A stretch of 64,000 bases of DNA from Epithemia pelagica (Eukaryota > Bacillariophyta > Bacillariophyceae > Surirellales > Surirellaceae), in the NCBI GenBank assembly GCA_946965045.2, contig OX337237.1, forward strand, positions 744,001-808,000, given 5' to 3'. This document shows, piece after piece, positions 1 through 11,400 of the stretch. The position numbers were made by a program, and so were the translations under genes. Under the pieces are notes generated by a model. The model did not search any database, was not told the DNA's origin, and saw only the letters and a list, made by a program, of their open reading frames with translations. Positions within the stretch are counted from its first letter, which is position 1. The number at the start of each line of letters is the position of its first letter.

Positions 1-511
1 GATGGGCTTTGGTATTGGCTGGATTGTCAAATTGTCGCAACAAGTAGCCGGTGCCCTTACAATCGGCCACGACTTGTTCGGCCTTGGCCAGGGCTTCGAC
101 CATGCCAGCCTTTTTGGGCAGAAGGACAACATTGGCACCCAGTGCCAAGAGCATGAGGCGACGTTCCATGGTCACTGATTCCGGCATGACAATGGTACAT
201 TTATAGTCACGTTCGCGTGCCAACATGGCAATGGAGATGCCCGTATTACCCGACGTGGCTTCCACCAAAGTCGTTTCACCTCGTATAATCAATCCCTTGG
301 CTTCGGCATCGTCCAACATGGTACGAGCAATCCGATCCTTGACCGAATTACAGGCATTGAAGGCCTCCAATTTGCCCTAGAATTTGCACCCATCGGCGAG
401 TTTTTCGTCGGAAAAGACGCGATTGCCCAAATCCAACAAGGGCGTTTTGCCAATCAAGTCGGAGGGACAAGAGGCCACATTCAAGGATGTACCGGATTCT
501 CCATTCATCAT
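1..511 (-). pseudogene. CysA-1: A-type cysteine synthase, 5' part, premature stop
   Basis: Partial gene cut by the left window edge. It matches exon 1 of CysA-2 (28960..29958) almost base for base, with the start ATG at 511. The frame encodes the N-terminal part of a PLP-dependent O-acetylserine (thiol)-lyase, including the NSVKDR motif with the PLP lysine (Lys58) and the SGNTG loop. Codon 45, Tyr (TAT) in CysA-2, is TAG here (377-379), upstream of the active-site lysine, so no catalytic product is expected from the annotated start. A substitution N30-H to N30-R is also visible. The 3' part cannot be seen. An assembly base error at this single position is the main alternative. Confidence 0.85.
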
Positions 512-618
512 TTTAATAGCTGCTGTGTCGGTGGTCGTAGATTTGGTTTCGAATTTCTGATCGGATCAGATTATGAGAGGAGCACCCCTAGCATAAAAAA
601 TTCTGCCTAAAAGTGTCT

Positions 619-636
619 CAATACCAACACCCCTGG
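619..636 (+). repeat. E1 left terminal inverted repeat
   Basis: CAATACCAACACCCCTGG, an exact inverted match to 6817..6834. The related E2 right end, read inward, is CAATACGAGCACCCCTAG, giving a family consensus with S, R and R at the three variable positions. Confidence 0.85.
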
Positions 637-952
637 CCTCAAAATTTCTTCCATATCGCCAGCCCGCACACCAAAAGACTGGCCGACTACTAATTTGCTC
701 GCCCGGCGTCCTTAAATAGAACATTTTTGGTTCCCACTACCACAACTCATTTCATTAGTAAAATGTCGTACCGGTATCATCATTTTCTCATGCGGTTATC
801 GTATCATCTTACGTATCATTGAGCTCCATCCAAGATGGCTCGGCATCGCATTGCAATCAACAATCAACAACAAGACACCCCATGTTCATTCCATCCCAGC
901 ACCATCGTTGTCTCACAACTAGGAACAAAGCAGTCTCTCCTTCTCCTACATC

Positions 953-2554
953 ATGTCGTCGGATTATGAGAATTCCGTTTCAGTGAATCAAATTCCTTTC
1001 TTTGATTGGACGTCACAAGATACCCTACGAATGGGCTCGTTTATTGCGATCCAATTGAAAAACCAGGATCCAAAGACGGTGACCATCGCTCGACTCGAAC
1101 AGCGACAACGCGAAGAAGATTCTCTCGATCCGGATGAACCTGTTGTCACCCACATCCGTCTACGCCTCTTCCCTCCGCTGTTTCCCACCAAGCCTATCGA
1201 TTGTCACCCGCGTATTCCATCTCATTCTATTCCCAAGATCCTCCATGGCTGCGGTTCCCAAAACGTCGAGCTTTACGAATCAAGGGAATGTGTTTGGATC
1301 AATGGCGAGATCCCCGATGACGAAGTCAAAATTCTCTTCCCCGCTTTTGTGTTTTCATTTGAGGAACTTGAGAAATCCGAAAACGGATGGGCCCACGGCA
1401 TCCATAATGTTTACTTTGCCCATTTCTGGCACAACAAGATCTACTCCTACACGGTGCGCGCAGAGAATCGTCTTGACCCTATCCCCAAAGGCACTGTTCT
1501 TGGGTTCATGAACAAGCACCCACTGTACAAACAGCCATCCAACCTAATCATTGCCCGCCGTTGTCAACACCATGCCATATGGGTTGGACTGTTTAGTATC
1601 CAGAAAGCAATCATCAAGATGTTGAATAAACGTGGCATGTCCAGTTCGAGCCGAGAAATTATTTCTCTTAATGTTGGATGCATCCCCTTGGAATGCATCC
1701 AATACATTTACTCCCTATCGAAGTTTGTGTCTCCCATCGACTGCCACCCAGTGACCCTTCGCGACTCCTTTCTTCATGTTGACTCGTCTCTCACTCGTCG
1801 CAAGCTTTCCATGTCCTTTGATGCCGGTGTTCTCCGTTTCAAGTCTATTTCAGACCTCAAGTTACTCCGGTCCATATTTGGACCAAGCTCGACGTATGGC
1901 TCTTCAGAGAAACGTCCTAATCTTTCGGACGGTAGCACTGGGACGACTCTTAAGCGAGGACATCATCTGTCTGTGATCTCCGGCCATGTCAACGACGATG
2001 CCAAAGACGAAAAGTTCAAGCGACGCTCGAAGGAACAGCGCGTGGACTTCTGTTTCTCGCCATTCAATGTACGTGTCACCGTTGGATACGAGAGATACGT
2101 ATACTCGCTCCGTGCATGTGGTTCTCTTCGACGCCCCTCACATTGCCCAACACTCAATACCATTCTCCGTGGCCAATCTACACAGACCTGTTCGGACACT
2201 CTCCAACCGATCAAACCAAGCTCTCCCACAACAGACCCATCTTCCGAAACGGGTACAGATTCCCATGACAACCTCGACGAATCAGAAGAAGCTGAAGAAT
2301 CTCCGTCAGATGAGTGCAACCCTCCTGTTCTACATCCTCCTGCTCTACAGAACATACAACTTGGTGATCAGTTTCTTGATGGTCAAACTGTTTACGAAGT
2401 AGTGACTGTCAACAAGACAGCTTCGAATCCTGTTTGTACTTGCCGTACTGTTGCCGGAAAGCACTACGATAAGCATCGTCCTGCTGAAGAACAGGACACT
2501 ATGGAACGAAAGGACATTGTCCAGTTGTTGATCGATATCCATGACTTTGCCTAA
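953..2554 (+). CDS. E1 accessory protein, possible BAH-like N-terminus
   Basis: An intact 533-aa frame. Residues about 20-150 begin with a small beta-rich segment (LRMGSFIAIQL, then TVTIARLEQ). Later come RLRLFPPLFP and VELYESRECVWI, a spacing reminiscent of bromo-adjacent homology (BAH) domains, which bind chromatin; this is a tentative fold guess. A polar, Ser/Thr/Glu-rich linker (about 350-460) follows. The C-terminus, ending in a DIVQLLIDIHDFA-type motif, resembles that of the E2 accessory protein, although the N-terminal halves are unrelated. The gene converges on the transposase gene with 49 bp between stops. In En/Spm-type elements the accessory protein (TNPA) binds DNA and helps transposition, and this gene holds the equivalent position. 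The duplicate at 30400..31995 is frameshifted. Confidence 0.7.
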   Translation: MSSDYENSVSVNQIPFFDWTSQDTLRMGSFIAIQLKNQDPKTVTIARLEQRQREEDSLDPDEPVVTHIRLRLFPPLFPTKPIDCHPRIPSHSIPKILHGCGSQNVELYESRECVWINGEIPDDEVKILFPAFVFSFEELEKSENGWAHGIHNVYFAHFWHNKIYSYTVRAENRLDPIPKGTVLGFMNKHPLYKQPSNLIIARRCQHHAIWVGLFSIQKAIIKMLNKRGMSSSSREIISLNVGCIPLECIQYIYSLSKFVSPIDCHPVTLRDSFLHVDSSLTRRKLSMSFDAGVLRFKSISDLKLLRSIFGPSSTYGSSEKRPNLSDGSTGTTLKRGHHLSVISGHVNDDAKDEKFKRRSKEQRVDFCFSPFNVRVTVGYERYVYSLRACGSLRRPSHCPTLNTILRGQSTQTCSDTLQPIKPSSPTTDPSSETGTDSHDNLDESEEAEESPSDECNPPVLHPPALQNIQLGDQFLDGQTVYEVVTVNKTASNPVCTCRTVAGKHYDKHRPAEEQDTMERKDIVQLLIDIHDFA

Positions 2555-2603
2555 CCTTACATAATATAATCGCGTACCATACATATTAGTAAGACTTCTC
2601 TAA

Positions 2604-5600
2604 TTATGCTTTCTTAGTGTTAAAGTTCTTCTCCCATCCTGGAACAGGACCGTGAACAATCTCGACGTCATAGTTGTAGTCGTAGTCATCCCCAGCATAC
2701 TTGTCCCAAAGATGGTCGTCATCGAAGACCCATTTCTTTAACTCTTCTAGGTCTTTTGTATCTTCTTCCGTCCATCCTTTGGATTCCCTGGCCCTTCTTT
2801 CCGCTTCGGCATTGACAAATCGCCCAAACTGTACATCGCCCCCGTTATTTTCTACCCAGTTGTTCCATGTATCCATTTCATTGTCCGAAACTTTGGCAAT
2901 AGACTCAAGCATGTCATCGTATCCCCATCCCACCATAAAGATCATCCTGCGTTGGAGCCAGCGTGCCATTGGCTCCAACCTACTGCGACGCCCCTTACCA
3001 CCATGTGTAGCCCCTCCCCGTTGTGTACGATTGAAGTAAAATTGTTTAAAGACACTGTTAAAAGCTTCGTCACGAGACCATCAGGAAAGTTAGTAAACAA
3101 GCAAGACAATCCACTCCGATGCATCCATGTCTGATGATTACTCACCTTCCCAGCCTTGTTGGGCGTGGGCACTAAGATTCTTCCAATGACCAAGGTATTC
3201 CATGATGTGGCCACTACCAATGAGATGACAGTAGTTCGTAATGCCTCGTTCTCCATGTAGTTCTACTCATCTCCAAAAGAAAGCATCCGCCTCTCTTTGG
3301 TAGTCGTTGATCTCTTGGTCTGACAAGTTGGTTTTCTTGTTCACCAGTTGCATTGACTTCCTATAGTGACCCACGCTTTCCTTCCACAGACTCAGTCGTT
3401 CTTCGTCTACCTCGCACAAGTCAATGATCCTCTCCAGCCCCCCAATAACTTTCCGAATACGGACATTGTCCATACAGATAGTTATGAGCTGGTTTGTCTC
3501 CGTATCGAAAGGTACTCTCCACTGTCCTGGAAGATACTCTGTCCCAATCAAGTGCCTGTTTACCGCCTTGTTGATTGATGCGATGAAGTCTATGCATCTC
3601 GTCGATTCACATTCTGCTGTTAGCCACTCTAACTTCTCGTTCTTGGTATTTTCCAACCCGTCCTTGAGTATCATCGTAAGCAATTTTAGGCCCATACGGT
3701 TTTCCATGTGAAGCAAACATGGGACCGTATCCATCATCTGGACCAATGCTGTGGCCTTCTTTGAATCTCGGAATAGGCGAACCACCCTTGTTGCTTGATG
3801 GTAAGTCCATTCTTTCACATGACTTGCTTTCAGTCGTTCTTGACGTTCCTCTAAGGTCCCTCTGATTTCCAAATCTCGTGCCAACAAATCGTTGGTTAGT
3901 AGCTTGGCGTATTCTGTCCGCTTGGCTCGTGTTGCGACGGAAAGATCAAAATGAATACTCAACAGTTCCGACTTTTGTTTCTCCGAAGGAACATGCCTAG
4001 GATCTTCTTCGATCACCATCTTTGACTCTTTCCATATATCCTTCAGCTTTTCCGAAATCCCTGGCATCTCCTTTTCTAGAACCTTGACACTCCCTTCAAG
4101 TTCCGACAAATGAGAATCTGTGCAGATCTTGTGGTGTCGGCAAACCCAACCAGGTTGATTGTGATACCCGAGCTCATGACATATGGTGCATTCAGACACT
4201 GGTTGAGTTGGTAGGTGAAGTTCTCCACTCTTCGCAGCACACTTGGTGCAGGGATACGTCGCTTGGCCAGCCGCACCTCCGCGCCCGAGTAACTTCCATT
4301 TACAAGACATATCGCAATTCGTAGAGATCGTGATCTCTAGAATTCCGAATTTCGTGGGAAGTACTATCTTAGCCCCTTGTTCAATTTCGACCATCATCAT
4401 CCGGAACAGGGAACGCACGAGAGCCTCCGATTCGTGCTGACACACGCAAAGGATCGGAAATACACTATTCCGTGACTGTTTCAGAATGTTACAAACGTCA
4501 TTGAACTTGAGACCGCCTAACACATGGCCAAGATTTTTGGTGAACAACGCACCGTCCAAACTTTGTGACAGGTGAATCGATCGGGTCTTGGCATCACCGT
4601 GGATTAAATGGCCCGCCATCAATATAGCCGCCATCACATCCGCGGCTCGAAAAGTAAATCCTTCTGCTCCCGTTTCGGAATTTCGGAGGATTCTATACGG
4701 TGCAACTATTCGACCAAACCTCTCAACAACAGATGCACAGTCTTGCATGCAAGCACTACTGGGTAAGAGTGTCTGGGCGTAAGCAACACCTTCGGTCTCG
4801 ACATTTCGGAGTAACTCTATCCCCTGAAAATTGAGTGGACCGCCCGCAAGGTCCATGGCACGAAGAATCTTGAATGGATGAAAGACATTCTCCCGCACGT
4901 ATTTGCGGAAGACATTATAGGTGGCACGAAACAACAACCCACCGTGAATCCCTTTGTCGAGTAGCATTCGTCCGATCTCGATAAAAAAGGTCCCCGCGTG
5001 CTTGCTCTCCTTATCCATGCGCTTTACTTTCGATTCAATGAGCTCTCGAATGTAAGTCACAATCTTCTTCCTAGCCGTAGGAGTGTAACAAGATTTCGGA
5101 AGAGCTTCTTTATCTTTGAACTCTTTCAATTTCTTCTTGAGGTGAGAAATCTGAGACGACTTGCGTTTCGATTCCTTTCTTACTCGCTTCAGTTCTTCTT
5201 GTAATTGTCTGATTTTAATTCCTAATTCATTGTTCAGGTCGCATTCCTCAAATTCGGGAAATGGGGGGTCCTCGTCGTCGTCACAACAGGAGGAATCATC
5301 ATCTGGTTCATCTGGTTCATCTTCGAGGTCATCCTTGGCTAGCTCCTCATTTGTGTCGGGAACACGTTCGTTGGCACCGGATGGAACTTGAGGATCACAT
5401 CCATCACCTATTGCAGTAGATCCTGGGGCAGATGCAGCCGTATTGGTATTGTCTCTTGTCGTCGAGCTTGGTGAAGAAGCTTCGTTTGCATTTGGGCTTG
5501 GCGGTGTATCTTGAGTCGAGGGGATGGTAGAAGACTCATTGATGGTTTCTACAGAATTATCTACGTCAAATGAATCTACAGGTAAACGGGAGTCGACACC

Positions 5601-6311
5601 ATCTGGGTCGATATCGTCGTCAGGTTCCTCTCCTTCGGTGCATCTTGCGGAAAAAAGCATGTCTTCAATTGAGTTTTTCAATTTGTTGATTGCCATCTTC
5701 ACTTTCTTGAAACGACCTTTCTTCTTTTTCCTTCGGGGGGCAGCGGTTGGGAGACAAAAGAGCTCTGCATCTGGGGCTTCGGGGACATATCGAGATCTGG
5801 GATCTCGAAATGTCGGCCGAGAAAAGTTCGTATGTTGGGCCCGACATACATAGCGGCCGTTAATGGCTGCGTGGCGATTGATAAATTGCCCGGGACGGTG
5901 ACCTTCTTCCGTGTCTGCCGCATGGCATTGCGAGCAGAAGAAGAAACCAGGATGTTCTTCTTCCCTTGCGCGGCCGTAGACAGAGCAAGGTACGTGTTTC
6001 TTGCCCGATTCAAGAAAGTCCTTCAGGATTTTCGCGATACGCTTACGTTCGACAGTATTGTCTTCACATGTGACTTTGCTTTCTGACCTACGGGCACGGG
6101 TCTTCTTGTTTGGTGACGGTACCAGTTTGATATCCTCGTCAACCTTCTTGTTCATCTCTTCACGAGCGGTTGCCGATGGACCGGTGATTTTTTCTTGTTC
6201 TTCTTCTTTAGATTGCAAGCGCCGTGACTTGCGAATGGCAGGTTGGTCAGCCGTTGCTTTGTTTGTCGCAAGGTCATCTTGGAGGCGTCTCTTGTTGTTT
6301 GATTCTTCCAT
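2604..6311 (-). pseudogene. E1 transposase (TNP2-like), two exons, in-frame TGA
   Basis: Exon 1 is 3146..6311 and exon 2 is 2604..3064; the intron (3065..3145) has GTGAGT and AG ends and phase 1, fitting the homologous E2 intron. The joined frame has 1209 codons. Visible parts: Lys/Arg-rich N-terminus; a Cys/His cluster (about C109, C126, C129, C156, H160); acidic linker; coiled coil (360-405); then a region with LDGALFTKN (D586), STNCDMSC (D667), C688/C691/C708/C711 and LLHMENR (E870). This order parallels the D, D, CPxC and HIEKN landmarks of TNP2 transposases. The C-terminus has NYCHLIGSGH, AQQGWE, RTQRGG and ARWLQRR. Codon 1015 is TGA (3267-3269), replacing the Trp of E2 (RWVDLHGER), so the last 190 residues are cut off unless read through. 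Copy 2 carries the same TGA. Confidence 0.8.
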
Positions 6312-6816
6312 TGCGTCTTCGGAGGTACCTCCCTCAACAACATCGAAAGAGGTGCCTCTTGGATGGAGGAGATAGATGACGATGTTAAGGGAGATTAAAG
6401 ATTGATTAAGATGCGACTAGTCTGTGTTATATATTAATCAGGAATGGTTATTTTTTATGTTCAGAGGTGGGAGCGGCTCGTCCATTGGCAGCACAGAGCA
6501 CAAAATGGGATGAAAATTCCAATGAGAGATGTGGCGGTCATACGGAAATCGCTGTAACTCATTGAATTCTGGGTAGATTTGTTAACGGAAAAAAGGGTCT
6601 AATACTTGAAAAAACAAAGTATCTTGCGTAACAAACCGATAACAAATGTAGCCAGAAATGCGTTCATGGGAAGTGGGTAAAGATGGGCTTTGCGTTGGAA
6701 CCGAAATTTTGGGTCTTATATTTAACAAGATTGATCCCACTAAAATGCCTATAGTGACAGACAGGTTTCTGGTGTGACAGAGGGGAAAAATTGAGGTCGT
6801 CCGGCGCGCACTTATT

Positions 6817-6834
6817 CCAGGGGTGTTGGTATTG
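6817..6834 (-). repeat. E1 right terminal inverted repeat
   Basis: CCAGGGGTGTTGGTATTG, the exact complement of 619..636. Just inside lies GTGCGCGC, shared with the E2 right end. E2 sequence resumes at 6835. Confidence 0.85.
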
Positions 6835-7045
6835 TCATTCGGGTCGCTACGGATTGGGTACGTCATCATGACGTGTAAGGGACTAATGACCAAAGGGAAT
6901 GGAACGGTCATTATCGGTTACCTACTTACTGGTTTTATGCGTTGGATGTTATGGTTAATCCTACTTAGTCTTTCTTTGGAACGGATTCTATCAAGTAGAA
7001 TAAGACAGTTTATCAGACCCACCGTCTGGTAAAGGAGAACGAAGA

Positions 7046-8353
7046 ATGGCTACATCGACACGATTGAATACGAAAACTGCAACTGCAAGTGGAAGGAGCG
7101 GAAGCGGAAGCGGAAGCGGAAGTGGAGGCGGAAGCGGAAATGGGAACCCCGGGGCCACGGGGAATGGGGAAGGAGATCGTACTTCACGCCATGGCGCGAG
7201 TATGGGAACGGGAGCGGGAGGGAGTGACCCGCCAGGAGGTGTACCTGGAACGAGAGGAGGAACCGCAGCAGGGACAGCTGCAGGAGCGGCCCCGGGAGTG
7301 GCTGGCGCAGGAAGCGCCGGAACGGGAGGTGCCGGCGGTGGCGCCGGTGCAGGAGGTGGTGCGCCGGGAGCAGGAGGAGGCGGACATGGTGGCGGTGCCG
7401 CAGGAGGCGGAGGCGGCGGCGGTGCTGCAGGAGGAGGTGCAGGAGGAGGTGCAGGCAGCGGCGCTGGAGGCGGAGGAGGAGGAGCAGGCGGTGGTGGCGC
7501 TGGAGGAGGAGGAGGAGGTGGAATACCTCCAGGCGTTCCAGCACCACCACCACCCCTCTCTGCTGTGGGAATGGCACTTAGTGTATGTGGCGCGAATCCT
7601 TTCGAAATATACGCCCTAGAACATACGGAACGCTTTAACACCCTAGAGTCATATGGAAGAATGACATCGGATGACGTGACCCAACTGGTGTCGAGGCTGG
7701 AAAAGCGCCCGTACCCGCACAACGTGGCAATTCCTTCAAGCGTCGTAAAGAACATTCAAGGAATGTGCTTCTGGTCAGCCAGAGCGCGTCGTCAAGGCCG
7801 TCCGCTTAACTACGGAGACTTCACAACCGCTGTCCTAGCTGAATCCCTGGACGCGATGGAGATCCAGTCGGAGAAATCCTCTGCACCTGATATTAAGCCC
7901 TCTGCCCTCAAGGAAGAAGAATGGGAGGACTGGAGTCAAGAGTTCCCAACGTACCTGTCGCAAATCTATGGAAAACAGAAGGCACCATTGGACTACGTGA
8001 TTCGTCCCGATTTAGCGCCTACCCATGTCTTTGCAAGCACTAGGGAACAAGAGCTCTATAGCTACCCTCTAGGTGGGCCGTACTTCAAAGAGGACAACAA
8101 GGAAGTATTTCGGCTATTGAGTGACCTTGTCAAGGATCAGCCTGCAACGTGGATTCAGCCTTTCCAGGCTTCACAAGATGGTCGACGCGCATGGATGGCA
8201 TTGGTCGATCATTTTGATTGGGGGGGAGGACAGAGTGTTTGTCGAGTCATTGGTGGCAAACTGTACGAACCCACAGTCGACAAAGAGAACCAGGAAATCT
8301 TGGAACGTGATGACATGGCGGATCTACTCCATGACATCCACGAATTCGCCTAA
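7046..8353 (+). CDS. E2 accessory protein: copia-type gag-like domain with conserved tail
   Basis: An intact 435-aa frame. Residues 1-170 are Gly/Ala-rich low complexity encoded by GGA/GGC repeats. Residues about 175-400 resemble the gag of diatom copia-like retrotransposons: the pattern runs NPFEIYALE, IQGMCFWSARARRQGR, W-x2-W-x-EFPTYLSQIYG, APLDYVIRPD, YPLGGPYF, ATWIQPFQ, DGRRAWMALVDHFD. No protease, integrase or RT domain follows. The last 25 residues, ending MADLLHDIHEFA, resemble the tail of the E1 accessory protein (IVQLLIDIHDFA). I infer that a gag gene was captured and given, or kept with, the element's own tail. It is convergent with the E2 transposase gene. The family match is from memory of gag patterns, not a search. 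Confidence 0.72.
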   Translation: MATSTRLNTKTATASGRSGSGSGSGSGGGSGNGNPGATGNGEGDRTSRHGASMGTGAGGSDPPGGVPGTRGGTAAGTAAGAAPGVAGAGSAGTGGAGGGAGAGGGAPGAGGGGHGGGAAGGGGGGGAAGGGAGGGAGSGAGGGGGGAGGGGAGGGGGGGIPPGVPAPPPPLSAVGMALSVCGANPFEIYALEHTERFNTLESYGRMTSDDVTQLVSRLEKRPYPHNVAIPSSVVKNIQGMCFWSARARRQGRPLNYGDFTTAVLAESLDAMEIQSEKSSAPDIKPSALKEEEWEDWSQEFPTYLSQIYGKQKAPLDYVIRPDLAPTHVFASTREQELYSYPLGGPYFKEDNKEVFRLLSDLVKDQPATWIQPFQASQDGRRAWMALVDHFDWGGGQSVCRVIGGKLYEPTVDKENQEILERDDMADLLHDIHEFA

Positions 8354-8395
8354 GCATCCATGAATTTGCCATAGCATCCATGAATTTGCCAAAGA
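8335..8395 (+). repeat. Short tandem repeat of the E2 accessory 3' end
   Basis: The last coding bases (CATCCACGAATTCGCCTAA) are followed by two degenerate copies (CATCCATGAATTTGCCATAG and a similar block) in the 3' untranslated region, a small local tandem duplication. It is present in both segmental copies. Confidence 0.7.
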
Positions 8396-8438
8396 ACTAC
8401 ATACGAGAACAAGAAATCACAAAGCACCACATTCCATA

Positions 8439-11400
8439 TTAGTAATCTTTCAATTTGCCACTACTCTTGACTCCGTCAGTACTACTGCTTTGTTCCTGTA
8501 GAATTCCCCCCTCTGTCGGTGCATCCAAGACAATAGGCTGTCCTTTCGCATCAGTGACCGGACCATGTACGATATCACATTCTTCTTCCTCCTCCTCATA
8601 CCATTGACGAGGTTCCAAGAATTCCCACTTATCCAATTCCTCTAAATCACGGGTGTCTTGTTCCGACCAACCTGGTCGTTTCATGGCCAGTTGTTTGGCT
8701 TCCTCGGTTAGAAACTTACAATACTAAACACTCCCACCTGAATCTCGTACCCAGTTTGTCCATTCCACTAGTTCGTCATCTTCCACAGTATTCAAGTCGT
8801 TCATGATCTCGTCGTATTTGTATCCACACATAAACACCATCCTTCTCTGAAGCCAGCGAGCCATTGGCTCGAGACGACTCCTTTTCCCCTGCCCTTGATT
8901 AGTAGCACCGCCGCGTTGGGTTCTGGAAAAGTAAAAGCGCTTGAATAAGCTATTGAAAGCTACCGTCATTGTAAATGGTTAGACACCAAAGAGACATGGG
9001 CGATCACGGTCGATCCACTCACCTTCCCATCCTTGTTGGGCATGTGAACTGAGATTCCGCCAATGCAGAAGATACTCAGTCACATGCCCACTGCCTATCA
9101 TATGCGCATAGTTTGTGATTCCTCGTTCACCATGCAAGTCAACCCATCTCGAAAAAAACTCGTCCGCAACACGTTGATATTCGTAGATTTCCTCATCTGT
9201 CATTTCGTTCTTATTGTTCACGAGCTTCATAGACTTGGCATAATATTCAACACTTTCGATCCATGTCTTTCGTCTGCTCTCATCTGGGCAACACAGATCA
9301 ATCAGAATCTTGAATCCATTCACTATCCTTCGGATTCGGACATTATCCATGCAGATCGTTGTTATTGCCTTTGCTTTCTCGTCGTACGGCATTTTCCATT
9401 GCGTCGGGAATTCCTCAGATCCAAGAACAAGAGTATTAAGATTCCTGTTGACTGTATCTTGAAACTCTTGTATCCTCGCGTCCATGCCCCCCTCAGCTTC
9501 TTTATTGATCCAACTAAGCTCATCGCTCTTCGTATACTCCAGGCCTTCTCGGAGAATCATTGTTAGTAGCTTCAAGCCCATTTGGTTCTCCATATGAAGG
9601 ATGCAAGGGATTGCATCCATCATATAAACCAAGGCCGTTGTCTTTTTTGAGACTTTGAATTGATCCTTGACTCTCTGTGCTTGATGATACCACCACTCCT
9701 TGACGTGTGATGATTTTAGCCCTTTCTGTCGATCCTCCAAAGAACCCGAGATATCGAGGCCTCTAGCAGTCAAGTCATTCGTCAAAATCTTTGCGTATTC
9801 TCTCCGTTGCTCTAAAGAGGCCACACTCAAGTCGAAATGAACACTTTGCAAACTCCCTTTCTCCATTCCCGACGCGACACATCTAGGATCTTGCTGTATA
9901 ATGACTTGCGATTTAGCCCAGATCGATTTCATCGTCTTCGCTATGATAGGCATCTCCTTGATGAATTCAGTTATATCCTCCTCAACTTGTTGGATGTGTT
10001 CTTTAGAACAGATCTTGTGGTGTCGACAGATCCAGTTCTTTCTCTCGTCGTTGCCTAGCTTAACACAGATCTTGCATTCGGAAGCCGGTTGTGTCTCAGC
10101 ATGTAACTCACCACTTCGAACGACACATTTAGAACAAGGGTAGGTAACTTGTTGAGCTGCCCCACCTCGGCCGAACAGTTTCCATTCACAGCTCATGTCG
10201 CAGTTTGTGGAAATCGTGAGTTGTAAAATCCCAAATTTCGTGGGAAGTACAATCTTCGCCCCTTCCTTGATCTCTACCATCATCATCCGGAACAGAGACC
10301 TGACCAATGACTCGGACTCTTTCTGACACACGCATAAGATCGGGAACACGCTGTGCCGTGATTGGCCCAGTAGATTGCAGATGTCGTTGAATTTCAGTCC
10401 ACCCAGAACATGTCCGAGGTTCTTTGTAAACAAAGCCCCGTCCAAGCTCTGTGATAGGTAGATTGATCGTTCCTTGGCTTCTCCGCCCATCAAATTACCT
10501 GCCACCAGGATTGCTGCCATCACATCCGCCGCACGAAACGTGAAGCCTTCTGCTCCTGTTTCTTTGTTCCGTAGCATTCTGTAAGGGCATAGTAGGGCCC
10601 CGAATCTGTTCACTTCTGCCGCACAGTTTTGCATGCAAGAGGTGCTTGGCAGTAGAGTCTGTTGATACAGCACTCCGTCAGTTTCTACGGATCGTAGATA
10701 CTCCAACCCGCGGAAGTTTAGTGGTCCTCCCGCCAAGTCCATTGCGCGTAGGATCTTGTACGGCGTTAAAACATTTTCTCTAACGTACTTGCGGAACACA
10801 TTGTAGGTGGCTTTGAACAATTGCCCGCCGTGTATTGTCTTGTCGAGTAGCAAAGACCCGATGTCCGTAAAAAAAGATACTGCTTGATGACTTGTTGTGT
10901 CCATCTTTGATACCTTGGAAGTGATGAACTTGCGTAGGTAAGTCAGCAGAGTCGTCTTATCTTCTGGGTCGTAACATGACTTTGGTAGTTTGTCCGTTTC
11001 ATTCTTCTCCTGTTGTGCTAGCTTTGCTTCGCGGAGCTCCTCTCGAGTTTCCTTGACGATCTTTTCCCAATACCGAAGCCTCTCACTTTTCTTCTTGGAC
11101 TGCAGACGACAGTCCTTCAGCTTCGAAAGCATCGAGGTGAGTTTTTCTTTGAGGTGAACAACTTGTTTAATTAACTTCTCACGCTCTCTATCCTCTATTG
11201 TGTTGTCCTCGTGTGGACAATCTTCCTCTTGCAGGTTCATTTCAGTTGCCCTCAGCCATTCGTCAAGGTCGGTTTCGTCATCGTCCTCTTCTTCGTCATC
11301 TACCACTGTCTCTACGATTGGGCTACTGTGAACGGATTCTCTTGATTCCGGTGTCATTCCAATGCCTGTATTGGGTTCGGCATTGGGTTCTGTCCTTGAA

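Larger units (their letters stand above)
619..6834. mobile_element. E1: CACTA-like two-gene DNA transposon nested in E2
   Basis: The element is bounded by a perfect 18-bp terminal inverted repeat, CAATACCAACACCCCTGG at 619..636 and its complement at 6817..6834. The flanking triplets are TCT (left) and TCA (right), a possible 3-bp target duplication with one mismatch. It holds an accessory gene (953..2554, plus) and a transposase gene (2604..6311, minus), tail to tail and 49 bp apart. The left terminal 25 bp resembles the left end of E2. The right end shares GTGCGCGC and a GGGTCTTATATTTAACA block (6711..6727) with E2. The CAC terminus and TNP2-like transposase suggest the CACTA/EnSpm group, but the outer TIR bases differ from canonical CACTA termini. 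Confidence 0.75.

Noticed and set aside
6991-7755. 254-codon Pro-rich minus-strand frame, and Arg/Glu-rich frames, across the Gly/Ala repeat of the E2 accessory gene
   Set aside because: GGA/GGC repeats keep all frames open. Only the plus-strand Gly frame continues into a recognisable protein.
9063-9566. 167-codon plus-strand frame inside the E2 transposase (also at 38536)
   Set aside because: Antisense shadow of a conserved coding region.
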